The notes under the pieces are model-generated. The model saw only the letters and a program-made list of their open reading frames with translations, ran no database searches and had not been told where the DNA came from. From assembly GCA_035528905.1 (NCBI GenBank), contig DATKXU010000097.1:1-64000 (forward strand): DNA of 64,000 nt, read 5' to 3'. Below are positions 35,650-45,885 of this stretch, piece after piece. Made by a program: the position numbers and the translations under genes. The number at the start of each line of letters is the position of its first letter. Within the stretch, counting starts at the first letter, position 1. The DNA comes from DATKXU01 sp035528905 (GTDB lineage Bacteria; Armatimonadota; UBA5829; DTJY01).

Positions 35650-36298
35650 TAAAGGCGATAAAGTAAAATATATCTCGCATCTCGATCTCATCAGAGCCTT
35701 CGAGCTGGCTCTCAGGCGCGCCCGAATCCCAGTCGCGTACTCGTCGGGCTTCAATCCGAGGCCGCGGATGTCGTTCGGGCCGGCGATCGGGGTCGGAGTT
35801 ACCAGCGACGACGAAAGGATCGTTGTGGAACTTGCTTCTCCCGAAGATCCGTCTGATATCCTGGAGAAGCTGAATTCCCAGCTTCCCGATGGCATGGAGC
35901 TGCTGTCGGCGGAGGCCGTCAATGGGTCACCGCTGGCGGGGCCGAATGCGTCTCGGTTTCAGATCGCGGCGGTATGCGGCGGAGAATGCAGCCCCGCGGC
36001 TGTGGCTCGCGCCGTCGAGCAATTGATGGAATCTGCCGAGGTCAGGGTTGCCAGGGTGCGAGAAGGCAAGACAAAAGAGGTTGACATCCGCCCATTTCTG
36101 CTGCAAGCTGATGTGACTGAGTGCGAAGGGCGCTCTGTAGTGTTGAATGTGTCCCTCAGACTCGGCGATTCCGGGGGAGCGAGGCCGCAGGATTTCGTGC
36201 AGGCGCTTCTCCGCCTGGTGCCGAATCTTACTGTGGGAAGAATACATAGATTAAGCCAGTTTCGCGTGGATGGCAAAGCAGATAGCGCAGAGAGATAA
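35624..36298 (+). CDS. TIGR03936 family (DUF2344) protein
   Basis: 224 residues: LLKLSKGDKVKYISHLDLIR and YSSGFNPRPRMSFGPA are the family signature, with a late VGRIHRLSQFRV. Usually found as a separate gene after, or fused to, the TIGR03960 radical SAM protein, and thought to act with it. The ATG at 35624 has GAGG six bases upstream; a longer upstream frame overlaps the radical SAM gene too far to be real. Confidence 0.9.
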   Translation: MSRVLLKLSKGDKVKYISHLDLIRAFELALRRARIPVAYSSGFNPRPRMSFGPAIGVGVTSDDERIVVELASPEDPSDILEKLNSQLPDGMELLSAEAVNGSPLAGPNASRFQIAAVCGGECSPAAVARAVEQLMESAEVRVARVREGKTKEVDIRPFLLQADVTECEGRSVVLNVSLRLGDSGGARPQDFVQALLRLVPNLTVGRIHRLSQFRVDGKADSAER

Positions 36299-36355
36299 GC
36301 TGCAATCCGCAGTCTGCGGTCTGCAGTCCACACACAGGGAAGGAGGTGAAAGATA

Positions 36356-38062
36356 TTGGCCAAAGAGATAGTAGTTAACGCAGGAACCCGCGAGACCCGC
36401 GTGGCGCTGATTGACGGCGGAGAGCTGGTCGAGCTGCGCGTCGAGCGCGAGGAGCAGGTCGCAGGCAGTATTTACAGGTCGCGCGTTGCCAATGTATTGC
36501 CCGGGATGGACGCGGCGTTCACGGATATCGGACTCGAGCGGAACGCATTTCTCTACATCGGGGATGTGCTTCCAGAGGCTGGCGAGGAACTCCCCGCAGC
36601 GAAAGGCGATGCTGAGAAGATGCGCATAAGAGACCTCCTCAAGGTCGGCCAGGAGCTCCTGGTTCAGGTTGTCAAAGCCCCTCGCGGCACGAAAGGCGCT
36701 CGCGTCTCCACAAGAATCTCGCTTCCTGGTAGGTATCTCGTCCTGATGCCGGAGGCCGAGAACATAGGCATCTCCAGGAAGATCGAGGACAGACACGAGC
36801 GCGATCATCTGAAGAGGATAGCGGACGACATAAGACCGTCGGGATTCGGACTGATCGTGCGCACCGAGGGCGAAGGAAAGGGAGAAAAGGACCTCAGGCA
36901 CGACCTGGAATTCCTGCTCCGAATGTGGGAGCAGATTCGGGAAAAGGCCAAGACGACTCCCGCGCCGGGGCGGATACATCAAGATTTGAGTCTGATTTAC
37001 AAGACCATCAGGGACGTTTTCGGCTCCGACGTGCGCAAGATGTTCATAGATTCTCCGATTGAGTATGAAAGGGCCTTGGAGGTCGTCGAACTGATATCGC
37101 CGAAGCAGAGATTCAAGCTCGTGCTTTATGACGACCCTGAGCCGATATTCGAGCACTTCAGTGTTGAGGCGGAGATAGACCGTCTGTTGAAGCGCAAGGT
37201 GTGGCTGAAGTCCGGCGGCCACATAACCATTGATGAGACAGAGGCGCTGACCACCATTGATGTCAACACAGGGAAATTCGTCGGCACCACCAGCCTGTCG
37301 GAAACCATTCTGAAGACGAATCTGGAAGCTGCAGCCGAGATTCCACGCCAGGTGCGCCTTCGGGACATCGGCGGGATCATCATCATTGACTTCATAGACA
37401 TGGCGAGCGCCAGGGACAGGAATCATGTCGTACACGCGCTGGAAAGAGCCTTGAAGAAGGACAGGATGAGGACGAAGATCTCGAACATCAGCCCGCTCGG
37501 GCTGGTCGAGATGACTCGGAAGAGGACGGGCGAGACCATCTCGGAGATCGTGAACGAAGCCTGCCCGTACTGCCAGGGCCGCGGAACGATTCTCTCTCCT
37601 GAGTCTCTGAGCATCAAGGTCGAGCGTGAGTTGAACAGGCTTGCCGCCGGGGTTGACGAGGAAGCGTTTCTCATAACGGCGCATCCACACGTGGCGATGC
37701 ACCTGATAGGCGGCGGCGGACAGACGGTTCAGCACATCGAGAAGCAGATTCGGCGCGCCGTGTACATCCGCGGCGACAGCGACCTGCATATGGAGAAATA
37801 TGAAATCACCCCCGGCGATCTCGAGGAAACCGAGAAGCAGATGCTCCCATATCGGAAGTCCCAGGTGGTGGAGTGCGACGTTGCACGCAGTCCGTTCATC
37901 AGCCTGCCTGGATCGGCCGCCTGGGTGAACGGGTATATGATAGACCTGTCGAACGGTGGGAAGTATATCGGCCAGCGGGTGAAGGCCCGGCTGACCAGCG
38001 TATCGCGCTCTTTCGCGGCGGGCGAGGTGCTCGGCCCGGTCAAGGCGCCGGAGGCCCGATAA
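36356..38062 (+). CDS. rng: Ribonuclease G/E family endoribonuclease
   Basis: 568 residues starting at TTG, with AGGAGGTG eight bases upstream. The S1-containing N-domain (ELRVEREEQVAGSIYRSRVA, VLPGMDAAFTDIG) is followed by the catalytic domain with Mg-binding Asp in TTIDVNTGKFVG and IIIIDFIDMA, and the Zn-link CPYCQG. The C-terminal scaffold of RNase E is absent, as in RNase G. It processes rRNA 5' ends and decays mRNA. Standard place before rplU, although here a leftward gene intervenes. Confidence 0.94.
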   Translation: MAKEIVVNAGTRETRVALIDGGELVELRVEREEQVAGSIYRSRVANVLPGMDAAFTDIGLERNAFLYIGDVLPEAGEELPAAKGDAEKMRIRDLLKVGQELLVQVVKAPRGTKGARVSTRISLPGRYLVLMPEAENIGISRKIEDRHERDHLKRIADDIRPSGFGLIVRTEGEGKGEKDLRHDLEFLLRMWEQIREKAKTTPAPGRIHQDLSLIYKTIRDVFGSDVRKMFIDSPIEYERALEVVELISPKQRFKLVLYDDPEPIFEHFSVEAEIDRLLKRKVWLKSGGHITIDETEALTTIDVNTGKFVGTTSLSETILKTNLEAAAEIPRQVRLRDIGGIIIIDFIDMASARDRNHVVHALERALKKDRMRTKISNISPLGLVEMTRKRTGETISEIVNEACPYCQGRGTILSPESLSIKVERELNRLAAGVDEEAFLITAHPHVAMHLIGGGGQTVQHIEKQIRRAVYIRGDSDLHMEKYEITPGDLEETEKQMLPYRKSQVVECDVARSPFISLPGSAAWVNGYMIDLSNGGKYIGQRVKARLTSVSRSFAAGEVLGPVKAPEAR

Positions 38063-38070
38063 CATACAAA

Positions 38071-38104
38071 AAGGCCCGCGGGGTTGTTCATCTCCGCGGG
38101 CCTT
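38071..38104. terminator. Terminator hairpin after RNase G
   Basis: AAGGCCCGCGG pairs with CCGCGGGCCTT across a short loop, nine bases after the rng stop. The T-run lies on the minus-strand side, so it may end transcripts from both directions. Confidence 0.65.
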
Positions 38105-38134
38105 GACTACGTCGGGGCACTGGAGCATCCCGTC

Positions 38135-38212
38135 CTACAGGGCCGATCTTCTGCGGGCGATATACCAGTCATCTTCCTTGACGATCAGTGCTGAAAGCTC
38201 GTATTCCTTCAT
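38135..38212 (-). pseudogene. HicB-like antitoxin remnant
   Basis: A 25-codon frame MKEYELSALIVKEDDWYIAR then RRSAL and a stop. The first 20 residues match the start of HicB antitoxins (strand-strand, then a CPE motif), after which the rest of the domain is missing. GGGTAG precedes the ATG by about six bases. No hicA is seen. Best read as the degraded end of a toxin-antitoxin gene, but a chance match cannot be excluded at this length. Confidence 0.4.
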
Positions 38213-38290
38213 TTCGTCTACCCTTTGCTTTCGCGTCCGCGAGCGGTTGCAGACACCGGTACATGAGTATGCCGGTAGTCAATGGAAAGG

Positions 38291-39781
38291 TCAATCTGCC
38301 GGCATCACCTCGATCAGATCAAGCCCCAGCGAGTACCCGGTGGAGGCTGCGTTCTTCCCTTCGCATTGGAACTTCAGGGTGTGCGGGCCTGCGGATAGCT
38401 TGTGCCGCCCCAGGTTGATCTTCGGGGTTTCGCTCATCTCCGGCGAGTAAAGGTCCAGCGGCTTGCCGGTCTTGCTGTCGTCGAGGTATGCCCGGTAGAT
38501 GCCGTAGTTCCGGGATTTCGTGAGAGTCACCCATACCTGATACTCGCTATCCGTTGCGAGGGAGAACTTCACCGACACCCAGCCCTGTTCATCCTGCGGG
38601 CTGAAGAGCAGATGAGCGCCTCCACTGCGCTCGAAAAGGTCCTGAGCCGCGGGCTTCGGCCCATTTGTCTCAGCGGACTCCACCAGGGACTCACCTTCGA
38701 CCGCCAGCGCAGTCACCGGATAGGCGCGGTCCTCCGCAGGCGGCATCTTCGTGAACTCAACGTGCGGCTCGACCTGATACCAATACGCTACACTGGAGAA
38801 ATCATCGGCGCGCTCGACGAAGCCGGTCCAGCCCCCGTCGGGATTCCGCCGGGCTCCTTTGTGCTCGATTGTGACCCTAAGGGACTTCTTGAACGGTACG
38901 GGATCCGGGATGTGGAAGCGGTATGCGGTCGTCCGGTGGTATGTTTCCCATCCCTCCATTATCGTGCAGCCGTAGAACAGGCCCTCCATCTCGCGAATGC
39001 CCCATGCGTCGCAGAAGTAATCTTCCGAGCCTGTGCCCTTGAGCCTGGGCTCAGTCTCGCCGTCAATGTAGAACCGGTCATCGCCTTCGCCCCACCATCC
39101 AGGCTCATGAAGACGGACGGACAGGTTGCAGCCGACGTAGTGGCCTCTCCCTAGTGCGGACAGGATCAAGTAGTCCTCTCCAGACCTGCATGGATACTCC
39201 TGGCGATATTTCGCGTGGAAGTATGCGGTATCCTTGGGCAGCGTGTCCAGTTTCTGCCAGTCTATGTACCAGTAGAGCGCGCGGACCGGCTGCTTGCCCT
39301 CGTTGGCCACCTCGAGCCTTGCGGACTTGCGGAACGGCATCGGGAAGTAGCAGTTCCTAGCCTTTCCGTTGGACGTAACGCGGAAGGGCAGGGAGTTCAC
39401 CTTCAAGTCCAGGCCGTGCCCTTGGCAGAAGAAGTCGTTGATCGGGGATTCGACGCTGGGATTCCGCTCGCCGTCCCAGTATATCCTCAGCACTAGCTTC
39501 TTCCCATAGTAGCATTCCTTGTCAGCGATGGTAAACCAAATGTGCGCGATGCGACCGGGCCCGGTGACGTCCGCCAGCGCCAACGTCTGGCCTGGCTGAA
39601 TAGGCCGCGCATCCCCGTTCCCGTTCTGCCAATTCGGGTCTGCACTTGAACTCCGCATGGCCTCGTAGTCCTTCAGAGCGGGAAGCCCGTCCAGCGGGGA
39701 AAGCATCGTCGTGGCCCCTGTCGTTCCGATACAGGCAAGTGCCAGAAGGATCCCGAGCAAGGCTCCAAGTCTCACCGTCAT
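38291..39781 (-). CDS. Secreted DUF2961 (GH172-like) protein
   Basis: 496 residues with a signal peptide (RLGALLGILLALACIGTTGA). The DUF2961 core holds ITGPGRIAHIWFT-like TGPGRIAHIWFTIA, YWDGERNPSVESPINDFFC, and KGTGSEDYFCDAW followed by GWETYHRTTAYRFHIPDPV. GH172 members act on fructose dianhydrides or D-arabinofuranosides. A C-terminal carbohydrate-binding-like jelly roll ends the protein. GGAGG lies directly before the ATG, so the GTG at 39775 is perhaps the true start. It is inserted leftward between rng and rplU, breaking a usually continuous operon. Confidence 0.88.
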   Translation of the reverse strand: MTVRLGALLGILLALACIGTTGATTMLSPLDGLPALKDYEAMRSSSADPNWQNGNGDARPIQPGQTLALADVTGPGRIAHIWFTIADKECYYGKKLVLRIYWDGERNPSVESPINDFFCQGHGLDLKVNSLPFRVTSNGKARNCYFPMPFRKSARLEVANEGKQPVRALYWYIDWQKLDTLPKDTAYFHAKYRQEYPCRSGEDYLILSALGRGHYVGCNLSVRLHEPGWWGEGDDRFYIDGETEPRLKGTGSEDYFCDAWGIREMEGLFYGCTIMEGWETYHRTTAYRFHIPDPVPFKKSLRVTIEHKGARRNPDGGWTGFVERADDFSSVAYWYQVEPHVEFTKMPPAEDRAYPVTALAVEGESLVESAETNGPKPAAQDLFERSGGAHLLFSPQDEQGWVSVKFSLATDSEYQVWVTLTKSRNYGIYRAYLDDSKTGKPLDLYSPEMSETPKINLGRHKLSAGPHTLKFQCEGKNAASTGYSLGLDLIEVMPAD

Positions 39782-39946
39782 GCCTCCTCAGTAGAGTTTG
39801 GGATATGATAGCATGAAGGCGCCGATGTCTGCGAGCGATACGCCGTTCGATGTATCGAATTTCTCGTCTGAGAATGGCGGCCCTGTGGAAGAATACCTGT
39901 GCGTCGAGGGCTTGTGCGGCGCTTCTCAATTGCAGATCGGCGCAGC

Positions 39947-39975
39947 TTGACAAATCCGGCCTGGCATGCTACCAT
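39947..39975 (+). promoter_or_regulatory. Promoter of rplU-rpmA
   Basis: TTGACA at 39947-39952 and TACCAT at 39970-39975 with a 17-base spacer. It gives an L21 leader of about 60 bases. Confidence 0.6.
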
Positions 39976-40043
39976 AACACGGTCTTCGGGCCAGTGACAT
40001 ATCAGGCTGCCTTACATACCGTTTGGAAGGGATAAGCTCCGCC

Positions 40044-40397
40044 ATGTATGCGATTGTAAAAACCGGTGGCAAGCAGTACACCGTCCGCGAGAAAGATGTG
40101 ATCCAGGTCGAGAAGCTGGATGTTCCCGCAGGCGAGAAAGTCATGCTGAAGGATGTGCTGTTCGTCAGCGGCGACAAGGGCGAGATGATCGGGACGCCGC
40201 TGGTCGAGGGAGCGACGGTGAGCGGAAAGGTCGTCGCCCACGGCTTGGGTAAGAAGATCATCGGCTTCACGTACAAGCCGAAGAAGAACGAGCGCCGCAG
40301 ATACGGGCACCGGCAGCCTTATACACAAGTTTTGATAGAGAAGATCGCTGTCAAAAAGAAGAGAGAACGGAAAGCGACCGAGGAGACTTCAGAATAG
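40044..40397 (+). CDS. rplU: 50S ribosomal protein L21
   Basis: 117 residues: [20 protein letters not shown] is the family start and the C-terminus carries [21 protein letters not shown] charged tail after the usual L21 end ([14 protein letters not shown]) makes it about 14 residues longer than typical L21. The in-frame upstream extension is not used. Followed by rpmA. Confidence 0.97.
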   Translation: MYAIVKTGGKQYTVREKDVIQVEKLDVPAGEKVMLKDVLFVSGDKGEMIGTPLVEGATVSGKVVAHGLGKKIIGFTYKPKKNERRRYGHRQPYTQVLIEKIAVKKKRERKATEETSE

Positions 40398-40435
40398 TCT
40401 GGCTCTACCTGCGGTCTTGTGGAGGTGAGATCGAA

Positions 40436-40699
40436 ATGGCGCACAAAAAAGGAGTTGGAAGTTCACGGAACGGGCGAGACAGCAAGTCGAAGAGACTTGG
40501 CGTCAAGGAGTTCGCTGGCGAGTACGTCAGGGCCGGCAGCATTCTTATCCGGCAGCGCGGCACTAAGATACACCCGGGCAAGAACGTAGGCAGAGGCAAT
40601 GACGATACACTCTTCGCCCTGACCGACGGATACGTGAAGTTCGAAGGCGACAAGCGCGTTATGAGAAAGGTCAGCGTATATCCGGCCGTAACAGCTTAA
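40436..40699 (+). CDS. rpmA: 50S ribosomal protein L27
   Basis: 87 residues, starting [20 protein letters not shown] and without the cleavable N-terminal extension seen in Firmicutes. GGAGGTGA lies eight bases upstream. Confidence 0.97.
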   Translation: MAHKKGVGSSRNGRDSKSKRLGVKEFAGEYVRAGSILIRQRGTKIHPGKNVGRGNDDTLFALTDGYVKFEGDKRVMRKVSVYPAVTA

Positions 40700-40717
40700 C
40701 ACCAACGCAATCTCTTC

Positions 40718-40756
40718 AGGCTCGATCGTCCTCCGATGATCGAGCCTTTTGTTTTT
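40718..40756 (+). terminator. Rho-independent terminator after rpmA
   Basis: AGGCTCGATC pairs with GATCGAGCCT over a ten-base loop, followed by TTTTGTTTTT. Confidence 0.85.
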
Positions 40757-40769
40757 GTGACAGTATTAA

Positions 40770-42154
<1,385 letters not shown>

Positions 42155-42273
42155 GGCGACAGGGGACGGGGCGATGGGGCGACCAGTGACCGACGATTCC
42201 CAAATCTGCCGTTTTGCATCCCTTTGCCCCCTTCTGTGCTGTCTGTGGACTTCTGTGTCCTCTGTGTTCTCCG
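42155..42273. repeat. Word-like repeat (GGGGCGATGGGGCGA and TTCTGTGTCCTCTGTG)
   Basis: GACAGGGGACGGGGCGATGG words give way to pyrimidine-rich TCTGTGCTGTCTGTGGACTT words ending at the proB start. No ribosome binding site is visible, so proB may depend on translation coupled to obgE or initiate weakly. Confidence 0.55.
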
Positions 42274-43386
42274 ATGAGCAAGAAATACAAGAGAATCGTG
42301 ATAAAAGTCGGCACGAGTACCCTGACCGATGAGAAGGGCATGGTTGATCGGGCCTATTTGGATTCCCTGGTCGGCCAGATCGCGGACGTGAAGGCGCGCG
42401 GGATGGACGAGCTGCTCGTGACTTCCGGCGCGATCCGGGCCGGGACCGAGAGAATGGGACTTGCCGAGCGCCCGCAAACCATGCCCGAGAAGCAGGCTGC
42501 CGCAGCCGTCGGGCAGAACCTTCTCATGCAGGTCTACTCTGAGATATTCGGGCACTATGGCATCACCACCGGCCAGGTGCTCCTGACTCGCGACGATTTC
42601 GGCGACCGCAGGAGATACCTCAATGCCCGGAACACGATGCTGACGCTCTTCCGCCACGATGTGGTCCCTATAGTGAATGAGAATGATACAGTGGCGGTGG
42701 ACGAGATACGGGTCGGCGACAACGACAACCTTGCAGCACTGGTCGCCGCCAGCCTGGAAGCAGATTTGTTGATCGTACTTTCCGACGTAGCTGGCCTGTA
42801 CGACACCGATCCCAGCAAGTCGCCTGATGCCAAGGTCATACCGACGGTCCGGGAGATAGACGGGAGGATACGCTCGATCGCCGGCGGCGCAAGGGATGGC
42901 AGCGGCACCGGCGGCATGCGCACGAAAATCGAGGCGGCCGAGATCGCGATGAGCTGCGGCGTCACGATGGTCGTGGCGGACGGTCGTCAGCCGAATGTCA
43001 TCCCGGACATAGTGGCCGGAAAACAGGTGGGGACGACGTTCCTGCCGAAAACCGAGCCTCTCTGCGGCAGGAAGCGGTGGATCGCCTTCGGAGCGCCTGC
43101 CAGGGGCGGAATAGTCGTCAATGACGGCGCGAAGAAGATGATCTGCGAGCGCGGCAAGAGCCTGCTAGCCGTCGGAGTCATAGGCGTGAAGGGCGACTTT
43201 GGCAGCGGCGACATGGTGAACGTGCTGGACGGCCAGGGAAACCAATTCGCCCGCGGGTTCGTCAACTATAGTGCAGGTGAAGTCGAGAGAATAAAAGGCA
43301 GGCGAAGCTCTGACATCGAGAGCATCCTTGGGTACAAAGACTTCGACGAGGTAATACACAGGGACAATATGGTCCTGGGGGCCTGA
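42274..43386 (+). CDS. proB: Glutamate 5-kinase
   Basis: 370 residues: amino-acid kinase domain (IVIKVGTSTLTD, SGAIRAGTERM, VPIVNENDTVAVDEI, GGMRTKIEAAEIA) plus a C-terminal PUA domain ending with GYKDFDEVIHRDN. First step of proline synthesis. No proA follows, which is unusual. Weak ribosome binding site. Confidence 0.95.
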   Translation: MSKKYKRIVIKVGTSTLTDEKGMVDRAYLDSLVGQIADVKARGMDELLVTSGAIRAGTERMGLAERPQTMPEKQAAAAVGQNLLMQVYSEIFGHYGITTGQVLLTRDDFGDRRRYLNARNTMLTLFRHDVVPIVNENDTVAVDEIRVGDNDNLAALVAASLEADLLIVLSDVAGLYDTDPSKSPDAKVIPTVREIDGRIRSIAGGARDGSGTGGMRTKIEAAEIAMSCGVTMVVADGRQPNVIPDIVAGKQVGTTFLPKTEPLCGRKRWIAFGAPARGGIVVNDGAKKMICERGKSLLAVGVIGVKGDFGSGDMVNVLDGQGNQFARGFVNYSAGEVERIKGRRSSDIESILGYKDFDEVIHRDNMVLGA

Positions 43387-43429
43387 ATCTGCTCTTATCT
43401 CAATTCCGCGAACCTCCGATGCAAATTGA

Positions 43430-43490
43430 AGCACGGGAGGGCGAAGCTCCTGCTGAGCCGGTTCGGCGGGAGCCTCATTCTCCCAGGTGT
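43430..43490. repeat. GGGAGGGCGAAGCTCCTGCTGAGCCG element
   Basis: A copy of the dispersed element that, if translated, would read EGEAPAEP. It lies between proB and nadD and continues with GCGGGAGCCTC. Sister copies are at 49731, 49864, 56991 and 57155. Confidence 0.75.
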
Positions 43491-43573
43491 TCACACCCGA
43501 AGTTGCCGGATTTGGTATAAGAGTACTAGTACGAGATACAAGTACGAGTAAGAGTAAGATAGAGGAATAAGCA

Positions 43574-44185
43574 ATGCTTCGCTTGGGACTCATGGGGGGG
43601 ACTTTTGATCCCCTTCACTGGGCGCATCTGGTGATGGCCGAGGAGGCCAGGATAAGGTTCGAGCTGGAGAAGGTGCTGTTCGTTCCGGCGAGCCAGCCGC
43701 CCCACAAGGCGGGCCGCCAGGTCTCGGACGCTGAGCACCGCTACGCGATGGCCCTTCTCGGCACGGCTGCTAACCCGGCTTTCGAGGTGTCCCGGATGGA
43801 AATCGAGCGGCCAGGGCCGTCGTACTCGGTGGATACCGTTCGCCGGCTCAGGGAGGCATATGCGCCGGATGTGGAGATTCGGTTCATACTGGGCGCGGAC
43901 GAGGCGCTCGACATCCCGAACTGGCATGAGGCTGAGAGCCTCCCTGGCCTGGTGCGGTTCATAGCCGCGCCGCGGCCCGGCTTCGATCTTGCCGAGCTGA
44001 AAGCGCGGCTTCCGGCCCGATTCTATTCCGCCATAGAGTTCCTGCCGATGACGCCGATGGATATTTCAGGTACGGAGATCAGGGCAAGGGTGGCGTCCGG
44101 CAGGTCCATTCGCTACCTGGTGCCGGACAGCGTCGAGGCGTACATACGCAAGCACAGACTATATGTCGAAGGTAATGCCCCGTGA
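43574..44185 (+). CDS. nadD: Nicotinate-nucleotide adenylyltransferase
   Basis: 203 residues: nucleotidyltransferase motif GGTFDPLHWAHL, FVPASQPPHKAG, and ISGTEIRARVASG. Adenylylates NaMN in NAD synthesis. GAGGAA lies before the ATG. Overlaps the LCP gene by four bases. Confidence 0.95.
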   Translation: MLRLGLMGGTFDPLHWAHLVMAEEARIRFELEKVLFVPASQPPHKAGRQVSDAEHRYAMALLGTAANPAFEVSRMEIERPGPSYSVDTVRRLREAYAPDVEIRFILGADEALDIPNWHEAESLPGLVRFIAAPRPGFDLAELKARLPARFYSAIEFLPMTPMDISGTEIRARVASGRSIRYLVPDSVEAYIRKHRLYVEGNAP

Positions 44186-45417
44186 GTGACAGAAATCGTT
44201 CACCTTTCCGGAATAGCCGCGGCATGGGCAAAGTTGGATTCGCCATCCTCGTTTTCTTTGTGCTGGTCGTGTCCGCCGGTGCCGGCGCGCTGCTGGGATA
44301 CCTTACCGCCGGAACCTTCATAGGCCACGGGTTTAGGCAGGCTTTGCAGCCCCCTTTCGGCGGCAGGAAGCTCGTCCGCATCCTCATATTGGGCGAGGAC
44401 AACACCGGCAGGAGCAAGTCCAAGCCTATGGGCCTCTCCGACACGGTCATACTCGCCTCCATCAACTTCGAAACGAAGCACGTGGCCGCGCTGTCCATTC
44501 CTCGAGACACTAAGGTGGACCTGGATGGCTACGGCGGGGTGCGCAAGATCAACGCAGCCCATGCGCTGGGCGGCCCCGCGCTGGCAGGGATCGCCGTGGG
44601 GAGTATCGTCGGTGTCAAGCCTGAGTACTACGTAAAGACGAACGTCGAGGGGTTTGCGCATTCGGTGGATATTCTGGGCGGCGTGGTAATTGATGTCGAG
44701 AAGGACATGCGCTATCGGGATCGGCGCGGCGGCCTATACATAAACCTGAAGAAGGGGCGGCAGCTCCTGGATGGCGACAAGGCCATGCAGTACGTGCGCT
44801 TCAGGCACGACGCTATGGGAGACATAGCCCGCATCGAGCGCCAGCAGAAGTTCCTGAAGGCGCTGGCGGCTAAGGCTCTGGCGCCCGAAAACTTCCCCAA
44901 GCTGCCTCGACTCATGGCGTCCATCCTTAAGAACGTCGAGACCGACCTTACGCCGCGGGATGCGGTCTACCTGGCTAAGTTCGTAAGGAAAGTAGACCTC
45001 GATCGGGTGCAGATGGCCATGCTTCCGGGTGTGCCGCAGACCATCGGCGGAGCGAGCTACTGGATAGCCGATACCGAAAAAGCGGCCCAGGTCGTGCGCG
45101 AGTTGTTTTTCCCGGAAACGGTAGTCAGGCTGCCGAAGGTCGAGGTGTTGAACGGGAGCGGCATGAACGGAGCCGGGCAGAGAGTTGCGGACATCCTGCG
45201 CCAGCATGGATACGAGATTACATCCGTGGGCAATGCCGATTCCGGCAGCTACGCTTCAAGCCAGGTGATCTGCCACAGCAGCAACGTACAATACGCCAAC
45301 CAGATCGCCGGTATTGTGAACTCAAGTACGGTGAAGCAGGAGTACGACCCTTCCGTCAAGGCCGACGTTACCGTAATCGTGGGCAGGAACTGCGCGCTGG
45401 CTGATTCCGGGGGCTGA
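44182..45417 (+). CDS. LytR-CpsA-Psr family protein
   Basis: 411 residues from GTG. One N-terminal transmembrane helix (VGFAILVFFVLVVSAGAGALL), then the LCP domain (LSDTVILASINFETKHVAAL, SIPRDTKVDL, RDRRGGLYINLKKGRQLLDG, FRHDAMGDIARIERQQKFL) with its catalytic Arg residues, then a LytR_C domain (VEVLNGSGMNGAGQRVADIL). LCP enzymes attach anionic glycans to peptidoglycan; the family is in both monoderms and diderms. Confidence 0.92.
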   Translation: MSDRNRSPFRNSRGMGKVGFAILVFFVLVVSAGAGALLGYLTAGTFIGHGFRQALQPPFGGRKLVRILILGEDNTGRSKSKPMGLSDTVILASINFETKHVAALSIPRDTKVDLDGYGGVRKINAAHALGGPALAGIAVGSIVGVKPEYYVKTNVEGFAHSVDILGGVVIDVEKDMRYRDRRGGLYINLKKGRQLLDGDKAMQYVRFRHDAMGDIARIERQQKFLKALAAKALAPENFPKLPRLMASILKNVETDLTPRDAVYLAKFVRKVDLDRVQMAMLPGVPQTIGGASYWIADTEKAAQVVRELFFPETVVRLPKVEVLNGSGMNGAGQRVADILRQHGYEITSVGNADSGSYASSQVICHSSNVQYANQIAGIVNSSTVKQEYDPSVKADVTVIVGRNCALADSGG

Positions 45418-45477
45418 GGGTTCTTGGCAGACTCGAAATTTTCGAAGCCCGAAATCCGAAACAGGAGACTCGGTGCA

Positions 45478-45879
45478 TTGAGGAAAAAGGCTGCGCTGAC
45501 ATCTGAAGATAAGACCAAGCTCATATTATCCGCCCTGGCCGACAAGAAGGCGGTGGATCCGGCCGTGCTCGACGTTCGAGCGAGGACTGTGATGACCGAC
45601 TTCTTCGTCATCGCAAGCGGCACGTCCCGAATCCACATCCGGGCGCTTGTGGATGCCATTGTCGAGAAGCTGGCCGATAAGGGAATCAAGAACAAGCGCG
45701 TCGAGGGCTACAATAAGCCCGGCGGATCCGCAGGACCTATGTGGGTGCTGCTGGATTACGGAGATGTCGTGGTCCACTTGTTCGCTCCCGAGCAGAGAGA
45801 ATTCTACAAGCTGGAATCATACTGGGCCGGGTCTGAGAAAGGCAGTCCTCCGCTGCTGTCTCCCGAGGAAGCAGGGTGA
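45478..45879 (+). CDS. rsfS: Ribosome silencing factor RsfS
   Basis: 133 residues from the TTG at 45478 (AGGAG ten bases upstream); a TTG at 45424 would give 151 residues. Core FFVIASGTSRIHIRALVDAI, MWVLLDYGDVVVHLFAPEQ and REFYKLESYW match the RsfS/DUF143 family, which binds L14 and blocks subunit joining. In its usual place after nadD and LCP. Confidence 0.93.
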   Translation: MRKKAALTSEDKTKLILSALADKKAVDPAVLDVRARTVMTDFFVIASGTSRIHIRALVDAIVEKLADKGIKNKRVEGYNKPGGSAGPMWVLLDYGDVVVHLFAPEQREFYKLESYWAGSEKGSPPLLSPEEAG

Positions 45880-45885
45880 AACCAT

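Noticed and set aside
36251..38128. Long open frame on the minus strand over the RNase G gene
   Set aside because: It is a mirror of strongly coding GC-rich sequence; no domain is recognisable and the opposite strand encodes a complete RNase G.
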